Positions 55,647 to 64,000 of a DNA stretch of 64,000 bases are shown piece after piece; within the stretch, counting starts at the first letter, position 1; each line of letters opens with the position of its first letter. A program made the translations under genes and the position numbers. The stretch spans positions 20,919,620-20,983,619 of the forward strand of contig JARWIR010000021.1 of assembly GCA_029959085.1 (NCBI GenBank), given 5' to 3'. The notes under the pieces were generated by a model, which was not told the origin of the DNA, did no database searches, and saw only the letters and a program-made list of their open reading frames with translations. This stretch comes from Nemophila menziesii. Lineage: Eukaryota > Streptophyta > Magnoliopsida > Boraginales > Hydrophyllaceae.

Positions 55647-57320
55647 TTAGCCTATCCCTAATTTCCTAAAAGCTAGAGATAAATCGAAAATACTACACGT
55701 ATTCCGATAAGCAAAAGTTGCCGTGTGTCTAGCCTCCTTCGCCAATTTATCCGCATTTCTGTTGAGCTTCCTACTGATGTGTTTGAAGGAAATATCTCCG
55801 AGCTCTTCAGACTTACGGGTAATTCTTTGTAGGATGGGTTGGACATTCCAACGAGCTGCTGACACTAGCTTGATACCTTGAATAATCTCAAGGTTGTCTG
55901 AGTGAATAGTAATTTTTTTCCCCGGAAAGTAAGCACCAATCTGTGTTGCTTTAAGGACCACTTCTGCTTCTCCTTCCAGGGCTGAGTTACAATCCATAGT
56001 CATGCTGTGCTTGATTGGCGTATTTTGTTCTTTTTTTTCGCCCCATATTGCTATCCCTGTTGGTTCCCATTTATTTGAGAATGACGCATCGCAAAATAAT
56101 TTAATATCTTGTTCTTGTTCCTCTATAATTGGGTCAACGTTTATTTCATTATTATTTCTAAAACCTTCATATCCTTTGCTTATCCAGTTGATCCCATGAA
56201 TCTCTTGCATCAATTTCTTCGATGCATAGTTGATTCCTGTTCCATCGACAACTGTTCCTTCATGTGTAGCCTTCATTTTTCCTTTCCATATATTCCATAA
56301 GTTTATCATTAAAAAATCTCGTATCACATTTTCGTCCCATCCTCCTTTAGTATATGTCTTAATTATCTTCATGAACCATTCTTCTATCTCGTCCTCCTGT
56401 TCTTCCATAATCTTTATCTGTAGAACTGAACCTGCCCAAATATCTTTACACATTGTACATTGAAGAAGTAAATGTTTGACATCTTCTTTCGCATTGTTAC
56501 ACCATAAGCAATTCTTCCCATCCGCACATTTCCTGTTAAATAAGTTCACTCTAGTTGGAATTGCGTTGTTGATTATTCGCCACATAAAAAGTTTAATTTT
56601 TTTTGGTATGTTTGACTTCCATATTATTTTCCATATTTCAGAATCTTCCATAGCTTTGGTATCTATTGTTGTAGCTTTTTTCGCATTTTGTTCTTCAATC
56701 ATGACTTTATAACCTGTTTTGGTATCATATTCCCCATCTCTTGAGAACGGCCAGATGTACTTGTCATGTATCTCATGTTCTTTAATTTTTGTTTTTTTTA
56801 TGACTTGTATAATCGGTTTTGGAAAAAGATTATCTAATGTCTCTGTGTCCCATTCATCTTTGTCTTTTTTCATTAAATCACTAACTTTCATTAACGTTGT
56901 CCCCTTCGGTTTCTCTAATTCCCATTTTGTATCTATCCACCTTTCATCCCATATATTCGTATCTCTTCCATCACCTATTATCTTTATACCATGTTTCTTT
57001 AAGAAATCTCTTCCTTCTATAAGGCTTGACCAGCTCCATGTCCTGCTTTGTTTTAATTTACATGTTAAGAAGTTAGACTTATTGAAGTAGATACCTTTTA
57101 AAAGCTTTGTTGCAAGGTTATTAGGGTTATGCATAAGACGCCATGCTTGAGCCGCAAGAAGGACCGTATTCATTTTTTTGAAATCTTTGAAACCCAATCC
57201 TCCTATAAGTTTGCTTACCGCAATCTTCTCCCAGGCTACCCAGTGTATTCTATTTCTTTCGCCTGAATTCCACCAAAAATTAGCAATAGCTGAAATAAGT
57301 TTGTTACAAAAAGAGATTGA
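55647..57320 (-). CDS. LINE ORF2, C-terminal part (RT thumb, zf-RVT, RNase H)
   Basis: Continues the endonuclease-RT polypeptide (57236-59773) after a frameshift at about 57310-57330, beside a run of A residues. The uninterrupted frame 55647-57197 has GFKDFKKMNTVLLAAQAWRL, then the zinc-binding domain of RT (WRIINNAIPTRVNLFNRKC, CLWCNNAKEDVKHLLLQC). The RNase H domain has LFCDASFSNKWEPTGIAIWG (first Asp), LEGEAEVVLKA (Glu) and ITIHSDNLEIIQGI (second Asp), and the end ISRKLNRNADKLAKEA. All catalytic residues are present. A single base change in length would rejoin it to the upstream frame, so the insertion is recent or the frameshift is a sequencing error in the A-run. Confidence 0.88.
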   Translation of the reverse strand, partial: SISFCNKLISAIANFWWNSGERNRIHWVAWEKIAVSKLIGGLGFKDFKKMNTVLLAAQAWRLMHNPNNLATKLLKGIYFNKSNFLTCKLKQSRTWSWSSLIEGRDFLKKHGIKIIGDGRDTNIWDERWIDTKWELEKPKGTTLMKVSDLMKKDKDEWDTETLDNLFPKPIIQVIKKTKIKEHEIHDKYIWPFSRDGEYDTKTGYKVMIEEQNAKKATTIDTKAMEDSEIWKIIWKSNIPKKIKLFMWRIINNAIPTRVNLFNRKCADGKNCLWCNNAKEDVKHLLLQCTMCKDIWAGSVLQIKIMEEQEDEIEEWFMKIIKTYTKGGWDENVIRDFLMINLWNIWKGKMKATHEGTVVDGTGINYASKKLMQEIHGINWISKGYEGFRNNNEINVDPIIEEQEQDIKLFCDASFSNKWEPTGIAIWGEKKEQNTPIKHSMTMDCNSALEGEAEVVLKATQIGAYFPGKKITIHSDNLEIIQGIKLVSAARWNVQPILQRITRKSEELGDISFKHISRKLNRNADKLAKEARHTATFAYRNTCSIFDLSLAFRKLGIG

Positions 57321-59773
57321 AAAGAAAAAATAGACATATAGTAGTTAGGTATAGCTTGTAAGATAGCTTTAATAAGTACTTCCTTCCCTCCTTCAGAGAG
57401 AAGCTTAGCTTTCCATCCTTCCGTATTTTTGAAAACCTTTTTTGCTATCCATTCTAGAGATTCTACTTTTGATCTCTTGTGACAAAGGGGAATCCCTAGG
57501 TAATATCCTAAGTCCAGTGTTTCTTCAATTTTCGTAACCTCAATTACTTCTCTTTTAATATCCTCTGGAGTTTCTTTGCTGAAAATCATCGCTGATTTAT
57601 GAAGGTTTATTCTCTGTCCAGAAATATGACAATAAGTATCTAGGCATTCTTTGAATTTGTCAACATCTGTATTCTCAAGATCAATGAAAAAAAGAGAATC
57701 ATCTGCAAAAAGAAGGTGAGATATCGTGGGGCAGTTTCTATTAATCCTTATGCCATTGATGAGTTTTTTTTCAACATAGCTATCCATTAAACTAATTAAA
57801 GATTCTGTCATAATAGAAAAAAGAAAAGGGGAAAGTGGGTCACCTTGTCTAATACCTCTGTTAGGTTTGAAGTTTTCGAGTCTTTCACCATTAAAGTTAA
57901 TATAGAAAGAAGAAGAGGTAATGCAATTTTCTATCCATTTTATCCAGGTGTCGTTGAAACCCAGTTGCCTAAGTATCTTAAACAGGAAAGACCATCTGAC
58001 TTGATCATAGGCTTTAGCCATATCAATTTTAACAGCAGCCATATTTTTCCCATTCTTCCTTTTCCTGCTCATAAAGAAAGATATTTCTTGTGCAATAATG
58101 ATATTATCTTGTATAGCTCGTCCTTTAATGAAAGCCGATTGTGTAGGTGAAATGATTTGATTCATGATTACTTTCAGCCTATTCGAGAGAATTTTTGTAA
58201 TAATTTTGTAAATAAAGTTTACACACGAGACAGGTCTAAAGTCTCCCAATTCTTCTTGGGTAACCCCTTTTGGGATAAGTGTTATCAAAGTATCATTAAT
58301 AGATTCTACTGAATAATTGTTTTCAAAAAAATCCATAATAACTTGTGTAACATCGTCTCTGATAATATCCCAAAATTCTTTGTAAAATTTACCATTTAAA
58401 CCATCTGGTCCCGGGGCTTTTGATGCCGATAATTCCTTAACAGCCATCTCAATTTCAAAGATATCCGGTTTTTTTGTTAATTCTACGTTCATACTTTCTG
58501 TAATACGAGGTTTAATTAATGCAATAGCTTCATTAGTGATACTCTCATCCACTTCGTTATCTTCAAAAAGTTTTTTGTAAAAATCTTGGAAACAAATTTT
58601 TATACTATTAGTGTCTTCTATCCAAGTACCATCCTTATTTTTTATTCTAGTGATTCTATTTAATTTTCTTCTTTTTATAGTTGCTAAGTGAAAAAATTTA
58701 GTATTTTTATCTCCAAAAACAAGCCAGTTTTGTCTTGCTCTATCGCTCCAATATTTTTCTTCTTTTTCGTATTCTTGCTTAATTTTTTCTTTAATCTCCA
58801 TTTCTTCTTTAGTAGAATCGATATTATTATCTAAGTTTAGTTTTATGAGTTTATCCTGTAAATTTCTAATAGTTCTCTCATGATTCTTAAAGTTTTTGTT
58901 GCTCCACTTCTTAAGTTTCTTTTTAGTATATTCTCTCTTTTTTACAAATTTATTTATGGGGATATAGTCATTAGGTATTATCCAACTATCATTAACAATA
59001 TTCCTACAGTTTTCATCATCCAGCCACCTAGTTTCAAATTTAAAGTGTTTTTCACCAATTTTCATATTAATATCAAAATGAAGAATTAAGGGAGAGTGAT
59101 CCGACCCTATTGCCGGAGGAATATGAATTTGAGATCTTGGATATCTTCGTATCCACTCGTAAGTTGCGAGTCCTCGGTCAATTCTTGTTTTAACATTTTT
59201 CTCCCCTTCCATCCTGTTTGACCAAGTAAAGAAACAACCGTTAGACTCTATTTCTGCTAATGAATTACTATTTGTAAAGTCAACAAAAGCATTAATATGA
59301 TCAATATTAGCTTGGTTCTTGCTTTGTTTCTCCGTTATGTTAAGTATCTCATTAAAATCACCCATAATAATCCATGGTAGATCAATGTCATTACTCCAAT
59401 TGGTTATATCTTTCCAAATGTTAAGCCTTAGATTAAAATCATTAGGTGCGTGTAAGAAAATTAAATAATACGAGAAAGAAAGTTCATTAATACGGACAAT
59501 AACATACGAGCTACAACTAGAAATAACAAGCAAACACACATAAGAGTGCCACAAAACCAAGAAGCCCCCGGAGTGAAAAGCATTTCCGGAGGGTTCCACA
59601 AAAAAAGAGTTTTCAAAACCCAAACGAGCCAACACATTCTGAGAGTCCACCTCTCTCATCATAGTCTCACAAAAAGCCACAACACCAGGTTTAAATTGAG
59701 CCACCATCGAGCAAGCTTTGGATAATGTCAAGGGCGCTCGAAGACCCTGGACATTCCAAAAGATGGTCGTCAC
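57236..59773 (-). CDS. LINE ORF2, endonuclease and reverse transcriptase
   Basis: An apurinic-type endonuclease followed by RT; together they nick target DNA and copy the RNA. Endonuclease motifs: FWNVQGLRAP (Asn), VAFCETMM (Glu), IMGDFNEIL (Asp/Asn), RIDRGLATYEW and GSDHSPLIL (His). RT motifs: ASKAPGPDGLNGKFYKEFWD, TLITLIPKG, FRPVSCVNFIYKI, AFIKGRAIQDNIIIAQE, VKIDMAKAYDQVRW, GIRQGDPLSPFLFS and the polymerase box LLFADDSLFF. The frame overlaps the ORF1 stop (GTGA). No ATG precedes the endonuclease; the first in-frame ATG is about 22 codons in and would remove the catalytic Asn. Its last 30 codons are out of frame, after the frameshift near 57320. Confidence 0.93.
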   Translation of the reverse strand: MTTIFWNVQGLRAPLTLSKACSMVAQFKPGVVAFCETMMREVDSQNVLARLGFENSFFVEPSGNAFHSGGFLVLWHSYVCLLVISSCSSYVIVRINELSFSYYLIFLHAPNDFNLRLNIWKDITNWSNDIDLPWIIMGDFNEILNITEKQSKNQANIDHINAFVDFTNSNSLAEIESNGCFFTWSNRMEGEKNVKTRIDRGLATYEWIRRYPRSQIHIPPAIGSDHSPLILHFDINMKIGEKHFKFETRWLDDENCRNIVNDSWIIPNDYIPINKFVKKREYTKKKLKKWSNKNFKNHERTIRNLQDKLIKLNLDNNIDSTKEEMEIKEKIKQEYEKEEKYWSDRARQNWLVFGDKNTKFFHLATIKRRKLNRITRIKNKDGTWIEDTNSIKICFQDFYKKLFEDNEVDESITNEAIALIKPRITESMNVELTKKPDIFEIEMAVKELSASKAPGPDGLNGKFYKEFWDIIRDDVTQVIMDFFENNYSVESINDTLITLIPKGVTQEELGDFRPVSCVNFIYKIITKILSNRLKVIMNQIISPTQSAFIKGRAIQDNIIIAQEISFFMSRKRKNGKNMAAVKIDMAKAYDQVRWSFLFKILRQLGFNDTWIKWIENCITSSSFYINFNGERLENFKPNRGIRQGDPLSPFLFSIMTESLISLMDSYVEKKLINGIRINRNCPTISHLLFADDSLFFIDLENTDVDKFKECLDTYCHISGQRINLHKSAMIFSKETPEDIKREVIEVTKIEETLDLGYYLGIPLCHKRSKVESLEWIAKKVFKNTEGWKAKLLSEGGKEVLIKAILQAIPNYYMSIFSFQSLFVTNLFQLLLIFGGIQAKEIEYTG

Positions 59774-61446
59774 TTTGCTTTCGCGGCTTTCCTGGAGTAG
59801 CCGCCTCCACTTTTGCTTTCCAACTCTTCATCCCCATCCTCCAATGCATCTTCATACTGAAAATTCATATCATGGTCATCTCCCCCTCCCATATAATCTT
59901 TCTCAAAATAATTCTCGCTAGATTCAAAGTTCCCCTCCTCCTCTTCTGGTTCAAACTGTGAGTTAAATTCCTCGTCAAGCTTAGAGCTGTTTTCTGACTC
60001 TTTACCCTTGCCTTTCTCTGGATAGATTCCTTCCTCGCCTTCTTCCTCATTTTCCAACAGATTGAATTGATTATTGTTGACGAAATTCTCAATTGGGTCC
60101 ACCACTCTGAGTTTTTTAAAATTCCCTGTAACTTTGGAGCCAATCTCACCACTTCCTGCTTCAATTCGAACTCCTTTCCCATCTCTTCTTCTCTTTATAT
60201 TATTTTGGGAGTTGGATGATGTATCCATGTGATGGTCAGCAGTATTACTATTACTTGCAACATATTTCCCCTTAATCTTTTTCATCTCTTCTTCAAAAGC
60301 AAGAAGCGCAGCTCTTATGTCACCCTCGTTTCCATCTTCTCCTTGTTGTGTTATGCCATGATTTTTTTTAAATGCCTCCATTTTTAATGTTGATTCGTGC
60401 AACTCGTTGCGAATGTCGTGCATCTGCTTATTCCAAATCTCCCAATCTTGGTTCTCTTTCTCTCTTTCTTCTTCAGCTTGATTAAGATTATTATTTTTCT
60501 TGCTAGTACCTCCCCTTTTGGTATAGTTGAATTTGCTGAGGACATCTTCTTCATCGTCTTGAACTTGCCTCCCTTTAGCTTGGTTATTAATCTTGACACT
60601 CGAACCTGCATTTTTAACATAGTTCCCACCATATAAAAAATTAGAAAATTCACCATTAACTTTAATATGTAATCCATAAATAGGATTAAAGGGTGGGAAT
60701 TTTGCCACGTTGTCTATGCTCCATGACATTTTCCTGCGTTCATCTATGTCTTCAGTTTGTTTTATGACTTTAACTGGGCAGTCACCATATTGGTGACAAA
60801 TTCTACCACATCTAAAACACAAGAGGCCCGTATTCTCATATTGGAAAAGAACCCAAGCAGGACCTTCTTCTTGATAAAGATAAGCACCAGGTGGTAAAGG
60901 TTGTTTGGTATTGATCCTTGCTCTAAATCTCAGGACTTTCACATCACAGTTCTGGGTAGTTGGGAGATCAACAGCTTCGATCTTGATGAAACACACCTCA
61001 AGGGCTTTGACAGTCTCCACATTGTTCTGTATGAAAGCTAGTCCTCTGACTTGGACCCAAATAGATGAATAATCAGTATTGAGGTCATTGAAATCCACCG
61101 TGAGAGGCCATAAGGTTAGGCTGAGGTGAAGCTTCTGGTATAGTCCCGGCCTCATTTCCCAAACTCTTCTAAACTCCTTCTCATTGAAGACCTCCAATTT
61201 GAACATATTGTTTTTCACATCTGTTAGTCTATAGTGTCCTTGAATACCCCACCTATCTTCAATGTAATTCCTCAACTGAACTGCGTAAATTGGTGAGGTT
61301 CCAATGGCTTTAATGAGAATAGCCTTTTCTTCTTTCATGCTTTCTGAAAGCCTTGCATTTGATCCAATATTGATAACCCCTAGCTTCCTGGCTTTATGAT
61401 CATTCAAAGGAATGATAGGAAGGGCATGGTGTTCTCTAGAAGCCAT
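59770..61446 (-). CDS. LINE ORF1 (DUF4283 RNA-binding protein)
   Basis: The nucleic-acid-binding protein of the LINE. I start it at the ATG at 61446 (MASREHHALPIIPLND), although the frame is open further upstream, because the upstream part is Ser/Leu-rich, unlike the family, and lies in the 5' region. The 558-codon product has a DUF4283-like domain (about residues 30-200, with FKLEVFNEKEFRRVWEMRPG and SSIWVQVRGLAFIQNN) and a zinc knuckle CFRCGRICHQYGDC (about 220-235). A long hydrophilic tail includes a basic KRRRDGKG and acidic runs (EEEEGNFESS). It ends in GGYSRKAAKAK at 59770, overlapping ORF2 by one codon. No stop inside. Confidence 0.88.
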   Translation of the reverse strand: MASREHHALPIIPLNDHKARKLGVINIGSNARLSESMKEEKAILIKAIGTSPIYAVQLRNYIEDRWGIQGHYRLTDVKNNMFKLEVFNEKEFRRVWEMRPGLYQKLHLSLTLWPLTVDFNDLNTDYSSIWVQVRGLAFIQNNVETVKALEVCFIKIEAVDLPTTQNCDVKVLRFRARINTKQPLPPGAYLYQEEGPAWVLFQYENTGLLCFRCGRICHQYGDCPVKVIKQTEDIDERRKMSWSIDNVAKFPPFNPIYGLHIKVNGEFSNFLYGGNYVKNAGSSVKINNQAKGRQVQDDEEDVLSKFNYTKRGGTSKKNNNLNQAEEEREKENQDWEIWNKQMHDIRNELHESTLKMEAFKKNHGITQQGEDGNEGDIRAALLAFEEEMKKIKGKYVASNSNTADHHMDTSSNSQNNIKRRRDGKGVRIEAGSGEIGSKVTGNFKKLRVVDPIENFVNNNQFNLLENEEEGEEGIYPEKGKGKESENSSKLDEEFNSQFEPEEEEGNFESSENYFEKDYMGGGDDHDMNFQYEDALEDGDEELESKSGGGYSRKAAKAK

Positions 61447-62384
61447 GTTAACACCTGAAATAAAGACCAAACCAAACGCAGAGCACACACCAAAGAACCA
61501 AAAGAACAGAAAAAGAGATATAAAAACTGAAACGTAGAGATTAGGAAGGGAAAGAGAGGTCTGAGGGGAAGAGCAAGTGATGAAATGAAAGGAGTGAGTG
61601 ACTAACCGAGGTGAGATAACAGCTTTATATAGGCAATAGAGATTGTCTGTGTTGATAACCTTGATTCTGCTAGATTGAGGCTTACTGTTACAACACCATT
61701 CTTGAAAAGTGAAATAGACTCTCACGCTTCTTCTAGTCTTGTACTCCTCATCCAAATTATTACTCACAGTAATAATTGCTCTTGAAATAAACAAAGTAAT
61801 TAGACCATTTTTTGGTTTATTGTCTTGGCGTCTAACGTTATCATCATCTTTAGCGTCTCTTCGATTTCTTGTTTTTATTTTCCTTTTGATTATGATTAAA
61901 TCCTGCACGCCATATAGGATAAAACCAAAAAGGATGGATTTTGGAGAGAGACTCACCTCGGAACTCGGCGAAAGCACTCCTGCAGCCATTTTCATCTTGG
62001 TAATCCCAATCAACAGCTTGAGTTCTTGCTTAAGCCACCCATTATTACTCTTGACTATCTCGTTTCTCCTCACGAGAAGGTTTTGCCCAATAGTGGATGT
62101 TTGCTTTCGATCTAAACGCCTTATACCTAAATTGAAATTATTGAACCCTAACCCTAGCTTACCTATGCCATCAGATGAGATCCCCATCACTGCTAAGACC
62201 GTAGGAAGCGTGTGAGATAAACTCCACGCGTGAGGAAGATCAAAGGATTTTGGCAACAGCTCGTGAATAACGAAAAAATTAGAAATTTTTCGATCAGAAG
62301 ATCGTAGGGAGAAGAGAGAAGGGAGAGGGCGTGGTTTTAGAGAGAGAAAGTCTTTTCGTTCTTTTGTTTGGTACTTCGTATTTT
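61447..62384 (-). promoter_or_regulatory. LINE 5' untranslated region
   Basis: About 0.94 kb between the TSD and the ORF1 ATG. A/G-rich on the minus strand near its start. It should hold the internal promoter of the element, but I cannot point to specific boxes. Confidence 0.5.
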
Positions 62385-62396
62385 AATAGGAGCATT

Positions 62397-63800
62397 GATA
62401 ACTGGTTATTGTGACTTAATCACTACACCTTTACAATATTTTCAATCATTTAAATGAGTATACGAGGATCAATGTAAATGGTGTATTCTTATATTCCAGT
62501 TATATTTTGTTTATTTCTTCCCTTATTTATGAGAAATCATATATAAAATGTTCTCAGAATCCATCTTTGTGCACGGTGGTGGAGCATTTGTAATGAAAAT
62601 TGCACAATCAAAATATCTTGATGGATATAGTTTTTGGTCTTTTACCAATAGGGGTATTTACTATGAGCATTAGTTTTAGCGATTCAGCATATGCAATACA
62701 ATAAATAACTTTGCTGGACTTGTATATCCCTCTGAATTTGTCTTGAAAAGGGATAGACGATTTAATATCAAAATATATAGGATAAAAATCTTTGCTTGTG
62801 CATAGTCAATTTGCTAATATTCATTTGATAAACTTGATCTTTAATATTATCACTTGTGAATGTTCTTGTAAAATTTACATTGCCAAATTTACATATGATA
62901 ATGTTGGTAAAATATAACATACAATGATATTTTCCAAATATAAGTGATAGATTAACAAAATAATTCACTTTTCAAATTTAGTAGTTTTATTTTGCTATAA
63001 TCAAAATATCTCTTATTGAACTCAATGTTCTTAGAAAATGTAATTTTAATTTTTCGGGACTTTCATATATAATTCACATCATTATACATCCATAGAATGT
63101 CATTTGAGTTTTGGATAAATGTAATTCTTAGAAGCACAATACGAGTTTTTCCAAATCCTTTTATTAGGTTGGATGTACCATATCTGGTATTTTGACATTT
63201 GTTTTGGAAACTTAAAAATCTGAGAAATATAGTTTATTTCTTAGGTTATAGGAATGAAAAACGAATTAATTGATAGAATATGCGATATATGCGCATAAAA
63301 TATATCTTTAATTACCCTATATTTTGTTTTATTTGTTAACCGAAATACGATCTCTGATTGACATCTATGCATTCGCATAGATTACATAAAGTTATGTCTA
63401 ATTATTTTTCACTATATGTTATGCTATATCAGCGAATATGCATAAAATACGTATGCAACTTGTGTATACGCCTTATTTTTCTCATAGGTAATGTTATAAA
63501 TATATTCAAATAACATATATTACATTTTGTGTATATGTCATTTTTTTTTTTGTATATATTATATTATGTCAAAAGATATAAACGTAAATTACATATACAA
63601 ATAATAAATATACTCTATTCATTTGGTATATATCTATTAGATAAAATAATTGTAAGAGTTATCATTTTATTTATATCAATAAATAAATATAATAAAAATG
63701 ATATTACAAATATAAAAAAAAATTAATTGATAAAACAAGAAATTTTTCTTTTGTTTCATTTTATGGCCAATTATATTAATGGCACATGTACATTACCTTC
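62397..63800. other. No gene seen (continuation of the LINE target region)
   Basis: AT-rich sequence. It includes phrases such as 'gcgattcagcatatgcaa' and 'tctgattgacatctatgc' that look like old LTR or untranslated sequence, but no frame, TIR or TSD is recognised. Confidence 0.4.
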
Positions 63801-64000
63801 TTTTTTTTTTTTGGTCGAAATCCACTACTCTTATTACGTTAAACGGAGTTATTACAACGATTATCTAAATTAACAATATGTACATACGAGAAATTATCCA
63901 TAATACCTATCGGACCATCTACCATTCGACTATTCCATTGTTGGCGTCGTAACTTGCAAGATGCGCTAATCATTGAGAAAGTATACCAATTCGTTCGTAG
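63801..64000 (-). mobile_element. Possible retroposon with poly(A) tail, cut by the window end
   Basis: A 12-14-base T-run at about 63801-63812, followed by non-AT-rich sequence to the window end, suggests the 3' end of a minus-strand LINE or SINE. No protein motif is recognised and no second flank is visible. Confidence 0.3.

Larger units (their letters stand above)
55590..62384 (-). mobile_element. Near-intact L1-like LINE with RNase H
   Basis: A full 6.8-kb insertion on the minus strand. Its 3' poly(A) tail is the T-run at 55590-55602. It is flanked by an exact 12-bp TSD AATAGGAGCATT at 55578-55589 and 62385-62396. It holds a 5' untranslated region (about 61447-62384), ORF1 and ORF2 in the order expected for plant L1 elements, with a short 3' region of about 45 bp between the ORF2 stop and the tail. 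Only one frame lesion is seen in the coding part. Confidence 0.95.

Noticed and set aside
56002..57090. Plus-strand frames across the LINE ORF2
   Set aside because: Shadows of the well-supported minus-strand coding sequence.

Overview
This is nuclear DNA from a flowering plant, most likely a eudicot; I cannot name the family from sequence alone. Base composition is AT-rich, plant-type introns are present, and nearly everything recognisable is a transposable element (TE) or a broken gene fragment. I see no clearly intact host gene. All boundaries were read by eye, without alignment software.

Layout. (1) 1-14898: a degenerate Athila-type Ty3/gypsy retrotransposon on the + strand. It has the end of its 5' LTR, a tRNA-type primer site, gag-protease-RT-RNase H-integrase, an extra small ORF behind a promoter-like stretch, a long non-coding 3' region and a 3' LTR. 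That 3' LTR is split by a non-autonomous LTR element (9453-14409, TSD TATAT). (2) 15040-20734: LINE remnants, including a 1.6-kb inverted repeat (15803-17435 / 17957-19560). (3) 21528-24390: a Mutator-type MITE and a decayed LINE ORF1. (4) 24535-28080: fragments of a pepsin-like aspartic protease, partly as an inverted duplication, flanking an SRP72 gene fragment that still has introns. (5) 28490-33500: a foldback element with tRNA-like boxes, a SINE, a hAT MITE, LINE scraps and a second protease 5' end. (6) 33626-44562: a probable 10.9-kb hAT transposon with a damaged transposase gene, containing a solo Athila LTR (TSD ATCTA), a MULE (TSD TTAAAATGG) and two minisatellites. (7) 44571-49440: a MULE-like region, a FAR1/MULE transposase fragment and a LINE RT fragment. 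(8) 49600-53889: a second Athila copy in which a single LTR lies between the 3' end of one internal region and the 5' start of another. (9) 53890-64000: a truncated minus-strand Ty1/copia end, into whose right-hand flank a nearly intact 6.8-kb LINE has inserted (55590-62384, minus strand, 12-bp TSD).

How it fits together: nesting gives a relative order of events. The LINE at 55.6-62.4 kb and the LARD-like element at 9.4-14.4 kb look youngest, from the near-intact ORFs and the nearly identical LTRs respectively. The Athila bodies, the hAT and the other LINE fragments are older. No novel defence or metabolic system is evident. The most unusual signals are the extra ORF with its own promoter-like leader and 109-bp palindrome array in the Athila element, similar palindromes in the unrelated LARD, the protease/SRP72 fragment cluster, and the large inverted repeats that could yield hairpin RNA.
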